A stretch of 58,210 nt of DNA from Syntrophobacteraceae bacterium. GTDB taxonomy: Bacteria > Desulfobacterota > Syntrophobacteria > Syntrophobacterales > Syntrophobacteraceae. The stretch covers positions 1 to 58,210 of the forward strand of contig JABUEY010000007.1 in NCBI GenBank assembly GCA_013314815.1, given 5' to 3'. The notes beneath the pieces were generated by a model. It did not search any database, was not told where the DNA came from, and saw only the letters and a list, made by a program, of their open reading frames with translations. The stretch's first letter is position 1. Each line of letters starts with the position of its first letter. The translations under genes and the position numbers were made by a program. Below, piece by piece: positions 26,824-37,364 of this stretch.

Positions 26824-28610
26824 GATACCGACTTGCGGGTACCTCGATGCGTTCTCCTGAAAGCAAGAGTCCCGCCTTTGTGCAACCTTTCGGCATTGTA
26901 GCTGCGACCGTTCTGCTGGGCCTTCTCTTCTTTGCCATGGCCATGATGGATTTGCGGCGCCTCGAAGGCATCCTTGCAAATGCATTGAGAGAGCGGGCTC
27001 GCCAGGTTGTGGAGCAAATCGAGCGTTCAGCGCAGGAGAAATACAACCGTTTGACTCGCCGTGGAGAGGACTTCCGGGGACTATTGGCGGGTCTTTATTA
27101 TGATGACGAGGCTTTCCAAATCCAGGAATCCTTGGCAGGAGCAATTGTAGGATTTGCAAGAGATATGGATCGGCAGATGCAAAGCGCTCTTGCCGCTGGT
27201 GAGGACACGCAGGATTTCATCCATGCCAGAGCGGCCTCGGAGAAACTCGAGTCACTTGTATTCCTGGATGTGCACGGGCGGGCGGTTTTTCAGAGCAGTG
27301 TGTTGTCGGCACATGTATTGCCTCACGTTCGAAGGGTTTGGGAAGGTCACGAAGAGCTGGTCATCCACCTGTTCGATGGTGCGGGAGGAGAAGGAGTAGG
27401 AGGTTTTGTCGGCGTTCGCAGGCAGGACGGGAACGGGGCCGTCCTTGTTGTTCTGAGTCCTGACGGTCTGCGATACTGGGGACGAAAGACATGCATCGAG
27501 GAAGCCGTTGCGAAGTCTTATCGGGGCAGGGAGGTGCTCCACCTGACTGTGGAAAGCCACACGGGGGATCTGCTGGCTCGGGCGGGGAGTGTTCCCGGTG
27601 AAGACTTTGAGGAATGTGTGCTTACGTCGAGTGTACCGTTTGTTGATGCCATTAGCTCCGGAGGCCGATGTGTGAAGTCGGGGGAAGTGAAATCCCTTGA
27701 ATTGTTCTTTCCGTTCACACTGGACGGCACGGCTGTGGGCATTGCGAGGGTGGGTCTGGAAACACAGGAAACCAATCGGACCCTGGTGGAGAACCGCCGT
27801 CATGTTCTCATTTGGACCGGGATCATAGTGGCTGTCGGCCTTTCGGCCATGGGACTGCTTTATCGGACACAAAACCTGCATGCCGGCCGGGTTCAGGCCA
27901 TGAGAGAGCGTCTGTACCGTGCGGAGACTCTTTCATCGCTTGGAAAGCTGGGAGCAAGCGTTGCACACGAGATCCGCAATCCACTCAACGCGATCAGCAT
28001 GGCCACTCAACGCCTACAACAGGACTACAGTCCTGATGAGCCTCCCAGGAGGGAGGAGTTTATCCGAATCACACAAGTTGTGAGAAGTGAGATCAGGCGG
28101 CTCAACGGTATCGTCGAGGAGTTCCTTAGCCTGTCCCGCACCGATCGCCTTGAACTTCGGGAACAGTCCATTCTGGATATCCTGAAGTCGGCAGTCTATC
28201 TCATTCAAGAGGAAGCAGCCGGCAAGAACGTTGATGTACAGACATCCTGGCCGGACAATACTCCCCTTGTTCTGCTCGACGCCAATAAATTCCTTCAGGC
28301 GGTGCTCAACATCTTACGGAACGCTCTGGATGCGGTAGACCCAGGTGGCCAGATCCGCATAACGCTTGCAGCACAAGAGAAAAGCCATTTGTCCATAACA
28401 GTGCGGGATGATGGTGCGGGCATCGGCTTGAGAGAGCAGCATAAGGTTTTCGAAGATTTCTATACGACAAAACAGAACGGCACGGGACTCGGTCTCTCCA
28501 TCGCGCGCGAGATCGTTAAGGCCCACGGCGGTGACATCCGATTGGAGAGTGAGCCGGTCGGCGGCACGTCCCTGGAACTTCGCCTGCCCTGGAATGGAAG
28601 GAAAGCGTGA
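26820..28610 (+). CDS. Membrane sensor histidine kinase (ZraS/HydH type)
   Basis: The 596-residue kinase has two membrane helices (near residues 23-43 and 330-350) enclosing a large periplasmic sensor domain. Next come a HisKA domain with phospho-acceptor His383 in SVAHEIRNPLNA and a HATPase domain with NILRNALDA, DDGAGIG and GTGLGLSIA. It should sense periplasmic metal or stress and phosphorylate the regulator encoded 149 bases downstream. The ATG at 26820 overlaps the preceding small frame; 26805 is an alternative start. The periplasmic domain resembles no family I can name. Confidence 0.88.
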   Translation: MRYRLAGTSMRSPESKSPAFVQPFGIVAATVLLGLLFFAMAMMDLRRLEGILANALRERARQVVEQIERSAQEKYNRLTRRGEDFRGLLAGLYYDDEAFQIQESLAGAIVGFARDMDRQMQSALAAGEDTQDFIHARAASEKLESLVFLDVHGRAVFQSSVLSAHVLPHVRRVWEGHEELVIHLFDGAGGEGVGGFVGVRRQDGNGAVLVVLSPDGLRYWGRKTCIEEAVAKSYRGREVLHLTVESHTGDLLARAGSVPGEDFEECVLTSSVPFVDAISSGGRCVKSGEVKSLELFFPFTLDGTAVGIARVGLETQETNRTLVENRRHVLIWTGIIVAVGLSAMGLLYRTQNLHAGRVQAMRERLYRAETLSSLGKLGASVAHEIRNPLNAISMATQRLQQDYSPDEPPRREEFIRITQVVRSEIRRLNGIVEEFLSLSRTDRLELREQSILDILKSAVYLIQEEAAGKNVDVQTSWPDNTPLVLLDANKFLQAVLNILRNALDAVDPGGQIRITLAAQEKSHLSITVRDDGAGIGLREQHKVFEDFYTTKQNGTGLGLSIAREIVKAHGGDIRLESEPVGGTSLELRLPWNGRKA

Positions 28611-28759
28611 TTACTTGGGAAAGAATCCCGTATCGGATGATTTTCTGGATCTTCCAGGGCAGATTGTCCGATTCGGAAGCAGCCTGATTAAAGGTGGGTT
28701 GCCGCGGCTGAAATTCACACAGCAATGGCCGGGTGCGGGTTCGGCAACCCGGTGACGGG

Positions 28760-30133
28760 ATGGATATAGATTTGAAAGAATTGGATGTTCTCATTGTGGA
28801 GGATGAACCTTTCCAGAGGGGGATGCTCAGGGATTTCCTCGTGGGGAAAGGGCACGTTGTCATGGAAGCGGAAAGTGGGGAGCAGGCGCTGCGTCTTTTC
28901 GAAAACGGGGCATTTGATCTTCTCCTGCTTGATCTGAGGATGGCGGACATGAATGGCCTGGAAGTCCTGAGAAGAGTAAAGGAGTTGAATCCCGAGACTG
29001 ACGCACTGGTCATTACGGCCTATGGCACCATTGAGACGGCGGTGGAGGCCATGAAGGCCGGTGCCAGGGACTACATTACCAAACCTGTAGATCTGGAAGA
29101 GCTTGCGCTCGTTATCGAACAGATATCCCAGAGCCGCAGGCTCCTGAAAGAGAATGCCATTCTGAGAGAGGAACTTCGGGCTAAAAGTGGAGGGACGGAC
29201 AGGTTCCTTTACAAAAGCCGAAAGATGACCGAGATGGTCAATCTCGCTGGCAGAGTCGCTCCAAGCCACGCATCGGTCCTGATCCAGGGGGAGACGGGAA
29301 CCGGCAAGGAACTCCTGGCGAAACTCGTCCACAACCTGAGCCCTAGGAACGAACGTGCTTTCGTTGTTGTCAACTGTGCCGCAATTCCCGAGAATCTCCT
29401 GGAAAGCGAACTTTTCGGCCATGAAAAAGGTGCATTTACAGGGGCCGTTCATCGCAGAATCGGCAGGTTTGAGCTGGCCGACGGGGGCACCTTGTTCCTG
29501 GATGAAATCGGCGAACTTCCTTTGCTTCTGCAGGCCAAGCTGCTTAGATTCATACAGAACCGCGAGTTCCAGAGAGTGGGCAGCAACCGAACACTGCACG
29601 CGGATGTTCGGATTGTGAGTGCAACTCATCAGGATCTCGAAGCAAGGGTGAGGGAGGGTACTTTCCGGGAGGATCTCTTCTATCGCATCAACGTGGTTTC
29701 GATAAGGATACCGCCTCTCAGAGAAAGGCGCGAAGATATCCCGATGCTGATCGAATATTTCACAAGACGCTTTTCAGAGCAAAACAATAGGAAGGTGAGT
29801 GAACTGACGCGCGAAGCAAGGGATACGCTTCTCAGATATGACTATCCGGGGAATGTGCGGGAGCTCGAAAATATACTCGAAAGAGCCGTCGTCATTGCAC
29901 GCGATTCCCTGATTACCGTGGACGAGTTGCCGTTCAACAGATTCAAACCGATTATCCATGATGCCGACGCTGAAAAAAAGGAGAAGCTGCGCAGTGCTCT
30001 CGATGCCCTGGAGCGTAGACTTATTGAAGACGCATTGAGTGAAGCCCGGTACAATCAGACCCAGGCTGCGCGAGTCCTTGGATTGAGCGAAAGAATGCTG
30101 AGATATAAGCTCAAAAAGCACGGCATCAGGTGA
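28760..30133 (+). CDS. NtrC-family sigma-54-dependent response regulator (ZraR/HydG type)
   Basis: The 457-residue activator has three domains. The receiver has Asp58 in LLLLDLRMADMNG. The AAA+ domain has Walker A GETGTGKE and the sigma-54 contact loop GAFTGAV, followed by FLDEIGELP. The C-terminal Fis-type helix-turn-helix is NQTQAARVLGLSERMLRYKLKK. It would drive sigma-54 promoters, most obviously the perfect one at 26203-26218 in front of the divergent ZraP-like/RND operon. The ATG at 28760 puts the receiver close to the N-terminus; its ribosome site is weak. Confidence 0.9.
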   Translation: MDIDLKELDVLIVEDEPFQRGMLRDFLVGKGHVVMEAESGEQALRLFENGAFDLLLLDLRMADMNGLEVLRRVKELNPETDALVITAYGTIETAVEAMKAGARDYITKPVDLEELALVIEQISQSRRLLKENAILREELRAKSGGTDRFLYKSRKMTEMVNLAGRVAPSHASVLIQGETGTGKELLAKLVHNLSPRNERAFVVVNCAAIPENLLESELFGHEKGAFTGAVHRRIGRFELADGGTLFLDEIGELPLLLQAKLLRFIQNREFQRVGSNRTLHADVRIVSATHQDLEARVREGTFREDLFYRINVVSIRIPPLRERREDIPMLIEYFTRRFSEQNNRKVSELTREARDTLLRYDYPGNVRELENILERAVVIARDSLITVDELPFNRFKPIIHDADAEKKEKLRSALDALERRLIEDALSEARYNQTQAARVLGLSERMLRYKLKKHGIR

Positions 30134-30502
30134 CGGCTGGCCTGCTATGCTGCGTACATCATCCAGGTCTTTTTCATCCTTTTGATTTTCTCTCGTCTTT
30201 CCATAACCGACGTACCTTCTGAAATCATATCTTGTTCGAGCCTTGGACAGCGTGATGACCTTTGAAGAGCCTTATCGTGCTCACCGGGAATGGAGTGTTT
30301 TCAGCCGCCCGGGTCTGCAAGGGCGCGACGGGGCATTCGGACAATGGCTTTTCCCCGGCGTGATCGAGGATTTTCCTGAATATTTCCATAACGATATCGA
30401 TGTTCGGTGTCTCAAGAACCGCCCGAGATCGAGGGCCAGGGTGCCGGGAAGCGCGAGCCGGATACTTCCGCTTCTTTCGAAGACTCCGCATGCCGGTTTC
30501 CG
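30134..30502. other. Convergent intergenic region
   Basis: The region lies between the regulator gene and pstB, whose transcripts converge. phoU, often found after pstB, is not present. No gene or clear terminator was recognised. Confidence 0.4.
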
Positions 30503-31321
30503 CTATCCGAAGCGTCCGGTCACGTAGTCTTCGGTTTTCGCAGACCGGGGAGTGGTGAAGATGCGGGTGGTTTCGCCGTATTCAATGAGCCTTCCCAGGT
30601 ACATGAACGCGGTGTTGTCCGATACGCGCGCCGCCTGCTGCATGTTGTGTGTCACAATGATGATGGTGTAGCGGCCGCGCAGTTCGTTGATGAGTTCTTC
30701 GATCCTGGCCGTGGCGATAGGGTCGAGGGCCGAACAGGGTTCGTCCATCAGCAGAACATCGGGGTCGGCGGCGATGGCCCGGGCGATGCACAATCGCTGT
30801 TGCTGTCCGCCGGAGAGGCCGAGAGCGTTGTCTTTGAGGCGGTCTTTGACCTCCTCCCAGAGGGCGGCTCCCTGGAGTGCCCTTTCCACCGTCTCCGCCA
30901 GGACGGTCTTGTCATGGATACCGTCCACCTTCAGGGGATAGGTCACGTTTTCCGATATGGACATGGGAAAGGGATTCGGCTTCTGGAAGACCATTCCCAT
31001 CCGCTTTCTCAGGCCGATGACATCGGTGTCCCGGTCATAGATGTCATGACCGTCGAAGCGGACGGCTCCGCGGGTTCTGAGGCCGTCGATGAGGTCGTTC
31101 ATCCGGTTGAGGGACCTCAGCAGAGTGGATTTGCCGCATCCCGACGGTCCGATGAGTGCGGTGACGAGTCCGAGTTCGATGTCCATGGAGACGTCGAAGA
31201 GCGCCTGGCTCGATCCATACCACAGGCAAAAGTGTTCTGTCTCGATGAGGGGGCCTCTGCCGGTGGTTTTGATGTGGTAGACGGTGTGGTCGTTTTCGTC
31301 GATCTTTCTTGCTGCTTCCAT
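30503..31321 (-). CDS. pstB: Phosphate ABC transporter ATP-binding protein
   Basis: The 272-residue ATPase powers high-affinity phosphate import. It has Walker [10 protein letters not shown], the Q-loop in [10 protein letters not shown], the signature LSGGQQQRL, and Walker [12 protein letters not shown], followed by the switch histidine in [25 protein letters not shown] and LIEYGET are typical of PstB. An N-terminal extension of about 20 residues precedes the domain. It is the last gene of pstSCAB and starts 33 bases after pstA. Confidence 0.95.
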   Translation of the reverse strand: MEAARKIDENDHTVYHIKTTGRGPLIETEHFCLWYGSSQALFDVSMDIELGLVTALIGPSGCGKSTLLRSLNRMNDLIDGLRTRGAVRFDGHDIYDRDTDVIGLRKRMGMVFQKPNPFPMSISENVTYPLKVDGIHDKTVLAETVERALQGAALWEEVKDRLKDNALGLSGGQQQRLCIARAIAADPDVLLMDEPCSALDPIATARIEELINELRGRYTIIIVTHNMQQAARVSDNTAFMYLGRLIEYGETTRIFTTPRSAKTEDYVTGRFG

Positions 31322-31354
31322 GTGCTCAGTCGATTCCGTTTTGAAGGAATGGGA

Positions 31355-33115
31355 TCAGAAATGGCCGATGAGAAACCTGCGTTTGAGACGGTTGCGAATC
31401 ACGATGGCGGTGGCGTTGAGAAAGGCCACCAGGCTGATGAGCAGCAGGGTGGTCACGAACACCATCGGCTTGCCTGCTTCGGAATTCCTCGACTGGAATC
31501 CCACGTCGAAGATATGAAACCCGAGGTGCATAAAACTCCTTTCGAGGTGGATATACGGGAAAAAGCCATCCAGGGGCAGTTCGGGAGCCAGTTTCACCAC
31601 ACCAACGAGCATGAGGGGGGCTACTTCGCCAGCGCCGCGGGCCATGGCCAGGATGAGGCCGGTCATGATGCCCGGCAGGGCTCGAGGCAGAACGATGTAT
31701 TTGATGGTCTGCCACCTGGATGCTCCGCATGCAAGGGAGCCCTCGCGCATGGACTGGGGCACGGCGGCAAGAGCTTCTTCGGTGGCCACGATCACCACGG
31801 GGACGGTGAGCAGGGCAAGGGTGAGCGAGGCCCACAGCAGGCCGCCTGTTCCAAAGACGGGGTTCGGCAGCCGCTCGGGAAAGAACAGCCGGTCTATCGT
31901 GCCTCCACAGATATAGGCAAAGAACCCCAGCCCGAAGACTCCGTACACGATGGACGGCACACCTGCCAGGTTGTTCACGCATATGCGCACTACGGAAACG
32001 AGTTTCCCCTGTTTGGCGTATTCCCTCAGATAGAGGGCGGCCATGACTCCAAAGGGAGCAACCGCCAGGGCCATGAGAACCGTCATCACGAATGTTCCGA
32101 ACAGCGCGGGCATGACCCCGCCTTCGGCGTTGGCCTCCCGAGGTTCGTCCGTCAGGAATTCGAGCCACCTCGAAAGATAGAGCCGAATTTTTTCGAAAAA
32201 GGACATATCGTTGGGCAGGGTGAAGCGTACGACCTGGGAGAGCGGGATGGTTTTCCCCCGGCCTCCGATTTCTGCAAGGGTGACCGTGTACTGGGCGTCT
32301 TCAGCCTTCACCGCCTGGGCATCCCTGGCCAGGTCGTGGTATCGGCCCTGGAGGGTTTCCTGCAGGGCCAGCGATTCAGCTGCGGCCTGCCGGTAGGTGT
32401 CGCTGTTTTCTCCCTGCTTCAGGGCAATGCGTTTGAGCTTCAGCCGCTCGGAATTGAGCCGGTGATTGACGGCTCCGATCTCTTCGCGTTCGATCTCCCG
32501 GATGAGTTCGCGGCGCTGCACCGCCCGCCGGTGTGCTTCCTCGAGGATTTGGCGTGTGAGAGCAGCCCCGGAGACGGTTTCGCCTTTCAGGTTGAGCGAT
32601 CGGATGAAACCCACGAAGGGTCCCCATTCGATGCGTTCGATGAAATAAACATCTGCTGGTTCGGCCACGGATACGATGCTGAAATCGGAAGCCCAGCGGA
32701 AATCCTCATTGTAGAGGTCGAAATTGCCGGTGCGGAAGAGAGTGCGCCGGGCGTACCCGTGTTCGGCGGCTATGGCCTGCCGGGCAGGTTCATCCAGGTG
32801 CTCCAGCACCTGCGGGCCGGGTTTGTAGACCTCCGACCTCGAGGGTTCCCCCGCCAGCAGGGTCCCGTCCGAAAGCGTGACCACTTGCACGGGCTTTGGG
32901 TAGAAGGTGACCAGGCCGTTCCAGACGATCAGGGCAAGGAATCCGAAGATCATCAGCATGCCGAATGCGAGTGCCCCTCCCAGGCCCCACAGGAAGGGTT
33001 CGCCTCTGGCCGACAGGTCGGATCTTCCTTTTCGGCGGATATACTTCACGGCCTCGGCGGTCTGATCGGCGGCCGTGGCAGTTCGAGTCAGCGCAAAGGT
33101 GATGCTTTTATACAT
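31355..33115 (-). CDS. pstA: Phosphate ABC transporter permease PstA (long form)
   Basis: The C-terminal 300 residues form the six-helix permease with the cytoplasmic ATPase-contact loop ALAAVPQSMREGSLACGAS. Ahead of it is an N-terminal helix and a periplasmic region of about 250 residues with a helical, glutamate/arginine-rich stretch. This makes the protein about 586 residues, twice E. coli PstA. Long PstA of this kind occurs in other proteobacteria with long PstC. ATG 33115 has GGGGAC upstream; ATG 33142 directly after the pstC stop is possible. Confidence 0.9.
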   Translation of the reverse strand: MYKSITFALTRTATAADQTAEAVKYIRRKGRSDLSARGEPFLWGLGGALAFGMLMIFGFLALIVWNGLVTFYPKPVQVVTLSDGTLLAGEPSRSEVYKPGPQVLEHLDEPARQAIAAEHGYARRTLFRTGNFDLYNEDFRWASDFSIVSVAEPADVYFIERIEWGPFVGFIRSLNLKGETVSGAALTRQILEEAHRRAVQRRELIREIEREEIGAVNHRLNSERLKLKRIALKQGENSDTYRQAAAESLALQETLQGRYHDLARDAQAVKAEDAQYTVTLAEIGGRGKTIPLSQVVRFTLPNDMSFFEKIRLYLSRWLEFLTDEPREANAEGGVMPALFGTFVMTVLMALAVAPFGVMAALYLREYAKQGKLVSVVRICVNNLAGVPSIVYGVFGLGFFAYICGGTIDRLFFPERLPNPVFGTGGLLWASLTLALLTVPVVIVATEEALAAVPQSMREGSLACGASRWQTIKYIVLPRALPGIMTGLILAMARGAGEVAPLMLVGVVKLAPELPLDGFFPYIHLERSFMHLGFHIFDVGFQSRNSEAGKPMVFVTTLLLISLVAFLNATAIVIRNRLKRRFLIGHF

Positions 33116-33145
33116 GAAAAGTCCCCGGTCTTTCCAATACATGTT

Positions 33146-35773
33146 CTAGAGCTGCATTGCACGCCTGCGAAAGCGCTGCCGTATGATTTCGGCCAGAGTA
33201 TTGATGCAGAACGTCATGGCGAAGAGAACGAGCCCGGCGAGGAAAAGGACCCGGTACAGGGTGCCGTCTTTCACGGATTCAGGCAGTTCCACCGCGATGT
33301 TTGCCGACAGGGCTCGAAGCCCGTTGAAGACGTTCCAGTCCATAATGGGAGTATTCCCCGTAGCCATGACCACGATCATGGTTTCCCCCACGGCACGCCC
33401 CATGCCGATCATGATGGCTGAAAAGACGCCGCTCAACGCGGTGGGAAGCACAATCCAAAGGCCCGTCTGCCAGGGTGTGGCTCCACAGCCGAAACTCGCC
33501 GCCCGAAGGTGTTCGGGCACGGAACTCAGGGCATCTTCGGCCAGGGTGTAGATAATCGGGATGACGGCGAATCCCATGGCGAAGCCCACGACCAGGGTGT
33601 TGCGCTGGACGTAGGTGTCGACGAAGGAGCCCCGGGCGTCCAGTCCGAGCCGGTCGCAAAGAAGAGCAAGGATTCCGGAAACGAGAATCGAGACCGTGAC
33701 GACGCCCAGCTGGTTGAGTGCGGACAGGCCTGCGGCCTGAAACGAACCTGTTCCGCGCATGAAGAGTTTGAGTCTCCTTCCGTACATCCTCGACGCGGCT
33801 GCTGAAACGGCCAGAAACGAAACGGGCAGAAAGACCAGAAACAGGAAAGGTGCCGCGCCGCCGTGCGATCGGTTGACCCATAGAACGAAACTGCCCTGGA
33901 AGAAGACGTCTTCGAAAAGCGGTCCTGATCTCCAGGCCAGGAAGAGCCCGAAGACAGCAGTGCAAAGGATCAGGACGGATTTGGGCCAGTGCTGAAGACG
34001 CAGGGACAGTCGTTCGGGCAGGAACTGCCACAGGTACGAGGCTCCGACCAGGCAGGCAGGCAGCACCAGGAAGGCGAGAATAACGGCTGCGATCCAGGTT
34101 TCGACAACGGGTGCCAGCACCAGGGCTGCAACGAAGCCAAGAACGACTGAAGGGAGGGAAGCCATCATCTCCATTACCGGCTTGACGGTCCCTCGAATGC
34201 GGCGGTCCAGGAATTCCGAGGTGTATATGGCTCCCAGCAGGGCAATGGGAATGGCGAAGATCAGGGAGTAGAAGGTTGCCTTGACCGTTCCGAAAATGAG
34301 GGGAACGAGTGACAGCTTGGGTTCGAATTCGTCCGTCGCGGCCGAAGACTGCCAGGTGTAGCCGGGTTCCGGATAGCCTTCGTACCAGACCTTTCCGAAG
34401 AGGGTGCGAAAGCTTGTTTCCGGGTGGGGCACGGCGATATTCCACAGGGTGGCATGACCGTCTCCGGCCAGGGCCAGCACGCCGTCCAGGCGGGGAGCGA
34501 TCACGAGAGCCCGTGTTTTTTCAAAACCGCCGTTCATGCGAAGCAGGGTGGCTTCGCTTGTCCCGTGCCGGAGCAGTATCCGGCCCGACTGGTCGGCTGT
34601 GAGAAAGGTCTTTCCGCGCAGCGCGGGTTCAAGGGAGGAGACCGGCGCCTCGTGGGGTTCGAACTCCCTTGTCCGGACGAGAGTGAACCCGTCCGCTGTA
34701 GTGGCATCGCGTCGATCGAGCCTGAAGTAGATGCCCACCGACCCGTCGGATCCTCCCGCAACGAGCGACTGCTCCCCGAGAAGGAAACCCATCGAGTTCA
34801 GTTGTACTCCGGACGGCAGCAGTCGCCTGGTTTCAGCCAGGAAGGGCGTTTCGAACCGCTGGATATTGTACCGGTAGACCGTCCCGGACCGGTCCGCCAG
34901 GTAGACGTGGTCGGCCTTGGAGGGGAGCAGCACGTGCCGGATTTCCGTTCCCCGGGGAATCGGGGGCAAAACCGTTGTGTCCGTTTTCGTAACGGCCTTC
35001 CTGGTGAGAAGGTTGAGCCTGGATTCGGTAACGCTCAGGTGCACCTCTCCCGCGGAATTCACGGTCACCAGGGCACGGGTCGGCCGTTCGGCCATGCCTC
35101 CCGCACTGCAGTCGACGGCGACGATGGGGATTCCCGGCGTCGAAACCCGCAGTTCCTCTTCCAGTCCCAGCTCCACGGATACCTTGCGGAACTGGTTTCC
35201 CGGAACGGCGGAATACACGGCGGCTCCATCGGTGAGGTCACGGTCATCGAGAACGTCGAGGCCGGGAGGGAGGCGGTCCGGTGTGAGGATTTCGGTTTTC
35301 AGGACCATCCCTGCAAAACGGACGGTGCCGTCTTCGAATCCGAAGGCAAGAACTTCGCGGTCGAACGTGTGCCCCATCGCCGAGAGCTTCTTTCCCTGGA
35401 AGTCGAAGGCTGGAGCGTGGAGTCTGCGGCCGGTGCGGGCATGAAAAGTTTCCAGGGTCCCGTCGGGGGAAAGTGCCACCACAATGGACTGGTATTCGTC
35501 GATATTCAGAACCGGCGGCGATTCGAAGGTGATCCCCGTATCGTATTCGGACACCCCTGTGATGGCTCCTCCCTTGAACAGGGGCAGGATTTCCTCGATC
35601 AAGAAGATGAGAATGCCGAAGACGGCGATGATGACGAATACGCCGCCGACGGTGATGGCCCGGTCGGCGATCCGGTCTGCAAGCACTACGGACCGGCGCG
35701 CCTTCCCGGGTCTTTCAGCGGCGCGGCGTCTTGCTCCGGAGGGAGCCGGAAAGCTCCTGTCGGGTTCCTCCAT
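33146..35773 (-). CDS. pstC: Phosphate ABC transporter permease PstC (long form)
   Basis: The protein is about 875 residues, nearly three times E. coli PstC. After an N-terminal helix (TVGGVFVIIAVFGILIFLI) comes a periplasmic insertion of about 400 residues with repeated blade-like stretches such as LSPDGTLETFHARTGRRLHA and HVYLADRSGTVYRYN, suggesting a beta-propeller. The C-terminal permease carries LGFVAALVLAPVVE and the ATPase-contact loop ALSSVPEHLRAASFGCGAT. ATG 35773 is taken; a TTG at 35791 overlapping the pstS stop is the alternative. The propeller may dock PstS or sense phosphate, which is inference. Confidence 0.9.
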   Translation of the reverse strand: MEEPDRSFPAPSGARRRAAERPGKARRSVVLADRIADRAITVGGVFVIIAVFGILIFLIEEILPLFKGGAITGVSEYDTGITFESPPVLNIDEYQSIVVALSPDGTLETFHARTGRRLHAPAFDFQGKKLSAMGHTFDREVLAFGFEDGTVRFAGMVLKTEILTPDRLPPGLDVLDDRDLTDGAAVYSAVPGNQFRKVSVELGLEEELRVSTPGIPIVAVDCSAGGMAERPTRALVTVNSAGEVHLSVTESRLNLLTRKAVTKTDTTVLPPIPRGTEIRHVLLPSKADHVYLADRSGTVYRYNIQRFETPFLAETRRLLPSGVQLNSMGFLLGEQSLVAGGSDGSVGIYFRLDRRDATTADGFTLVRTREFEPHEAPVSSLEPALRGKTFLTADQSGRILLRHGTSEATLLRMNGGFEKTRALVIAPRLDGVLALAGDGHATLWNIAVPHPETSFRTLFGKVWYEGYPEPGYTWQSSAATDEFEPKLSLVPLIFGTVKATFYSLIFAIPIALLGAIYTSEFLDRRIRGTVKPVMEMMASLPSVVLGFVAALVLAPVVETWIAAVILAFLVLPACLVGASYLWQFLPERLSLRLQHWPKSVLILCTAVFGLFLAWRSGPLFEDVFFQGSFVLWVNRSHGGAAPFLFLVFLPVSFLAVSAAASRMYGRRLKLFMRGTGSFQAAGLSALNQLGVVTVSILVSGILALLCDRLGLDARGSFVDTYVQRNTLVVGFAMGFAVIPIIYTLAEDALSSVPEHLRAASFGCGATPWQTGLWIVLPTALSGVFSAIMIGMGRAVGETMIVVMATGNTPIMDWNVFNGLRALSANIAVELPESVKDGTLYRVLFLAGLVLFAMTFCINTLAEIIRQRFRRRAMQL

Positions 35774-35787
35774 GTGAGTATCCGGTT

Positions 35788-36774
35788 TCAACGAACAGCC
35801 AGGGCCTTGAGGTCTTCGTCGGCCAGCGCCCTGGAAACGGGATAAAATCCGTCCTTGATCACCACCTGCTGGCCCTGCCTGGAAAATATGTACTTGATGA
35901 ACTCGGACCGGACAGGGTCGATTTTCTCGTTGGGATTCCTGTTCAGATAGACGTAGAGAAAGCGGGCCAGGGGGTAGTCCCCGGTGTAGGCATTCTCCGC
36001 CGTGGCGTCGAAGCAGGCTCCTTCCTTCACTGCAAGAGGCACCGTACGAACGTCGGCGGTCTTGTAGCCCACTCCGGAATAGCCGATGGCGTACTTATCG
36101 GAGGCTATGCCCTGGACCACCGCCGAGGATCCCGGCTGTTCCTTCACCGTGTCCTTGTAGTCGCCGCCGTAAAGAGCGACTTCCTTGAAGTAGCCGTAGG
36201 TGCCGGATGCCGAATTCCGGCCGTAGAGAGAGATGGGTTTGGCGGCCCATTCGCCGGTGAGGCCGAGGTCTCCCCAGGTCAGGATCTCCTTCTCATAACC
36301 TCCTTTGCGGGTCTTGGAGAATATGGCGTCCACCTGTTTGAGGGTGAGGCACCTGATGGGGTTGTCCTTGTGGACGAATACCGCAAGAGAATCCACCGCA
36401 ACCCGGATGCTCGAAGGCTTGTATCCGTACTTCTGCTCGAATGCTTCGATTTCCTTGGATTTCATTTCCCGGGACATGGGACCGAACTGGGCCGTGCCCT
36501 CGATGAGCGCCGGGGGCGCAGTGGAGGATCCCTTACCTTCTATCTCGACTTTCACGCTGGGATAATGGGACCGGAAGCCTTCGGACCAGAGGGTCATCAG
36601 GTTGTTGAGGGTGTCGGAGCCTATGGACTTGAGATTTCCCGAGACTCCGCTCACCGCCATGTAATCCTGCAACCCCGGATCCAGTTCAACCGCCTGCGGC
36701 GCGGACACCAGCGACATGCTGAGCAGCAGGGCCAGCGCAAACGCCTTGGTATAACCGTAAGATTTCCTCGACAT
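35788..36774 (-). CDS. pstS: Phosphate-binding periplasmic protein
   Basis: The 328-residue binding protein has a signal peptide (residues about 8-28). The phosphate-site segments GSDTLNNL, GKGSSTAPPALIEGTAQFGPMSREM and GRNSASGTYGYFKEVAL are typical of PstS. ATG 36774 is chosen for its GAGGAG site and for a proper signal peptide; a longer frame upstream is spurious. It heads pstSCAB. Induction by phosphate limitation is expected from the family, but no convincing PhoB box was seen. Confidence 0.94.
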   Translation of the reverse strand: MSRKSYGYTKAFALALLLSMSLVSAPQAVELDPGLQDYMAVSGVSGNLKSIGSDTLNNLMTLWSEGFRSHYPSVKVEIEGKGSSTAPPALIEGTAQFGPMSREMKSKEIEAFEQKYGYKPSSIRVAVDSLAVFVHKDNPIRCLTLKQVDAIFSKTRKGGYEKEILTWGDLGLTGEWAAKPISLYGRNSASGTYGYFKEVALYGGDYKDTVKEQPGSSAVVQGIASDKYAIGYSGVGYKTADVRTVPLAVKEGACFDATAENAYTGDYPLARFLYVYLNRNPNEKIDPVRSEFIKYIFSRQGQQVVIKDGFYPVSRALADEDLKALAVR

Positions 36775-37364
36775 CAATGTTCTCCTCTTGTTTTTCGTCG
36801 ATGATGCAGACAGCCGCCGACATGCACTTCCTCGAACATCTTCGACCGCGGCAGACGCCGCGGCAAATCGGACCCTGTTCAACTCCCGGCCGGCTTTTCG
36901 GGAACCGGGGTCCGAATGAACGTCATTGGAAAGGATGAACGTTACGAATTGATGTCGAAAAAATGGCAATACGGAGGAAAACCCGATGAACGTGATGAGG
37001 CGGGGATGGAACTGTGGCCAACGGTGTTTTCTTTCCGCGCTGATTCGGGAGACAGTTGGAACCGACGGCATAATTGGCGGTCTTGGCGTGAGATGTGAAG
37101 GATAAGGAAGGGGGACACCGGGCGGGCGGAACAGACTGCCCGCTATCCCCTTGAGGCGCCCTGGTTTCAGAACTGGATGGATGGAAATGGTGCCAGGGAA
37201 ATCATATTAGTCTCGGCGAAGTGAATCTCACGCGGACCAGTGAGATCCGATATGCGTGCCGGCGTGCGGACATCCTCCGCCGCAGGGTATCGGCCCTGTG
37301 TCGTATGCTCTCCAAACGCGTGGATCCCATCGCAGCACGTGTAGGCCGGAGGACACCGCGGCTC
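36775..37364. other. Intergenic region upstream of pstS
   Basis: About 590 bases separate pstS from the Fe-S subunit gene, both on the minus strand. It should hold the pst promoter. It includes a perfect inverted repeat (ATCTCAC/GTGAGAT, 37225-37246) that may end the Fe-S transcript. No gene is recognisable. Confidence 0.4.

Noticed and set aside
30407-33421. 1004-codon open frame on the + strand
   Set aside because: It is the mirror of pstB and pstA, created by GC-rich third positions; it has no domain, and the minus-strand genes are unmistakable.
36900-36965. ACGTTCAT direct repeats as a PhoB box upstream of pstS
   Set aside because: The repeat spacing is 19 bases, not the 11-base period of Pho boxes.
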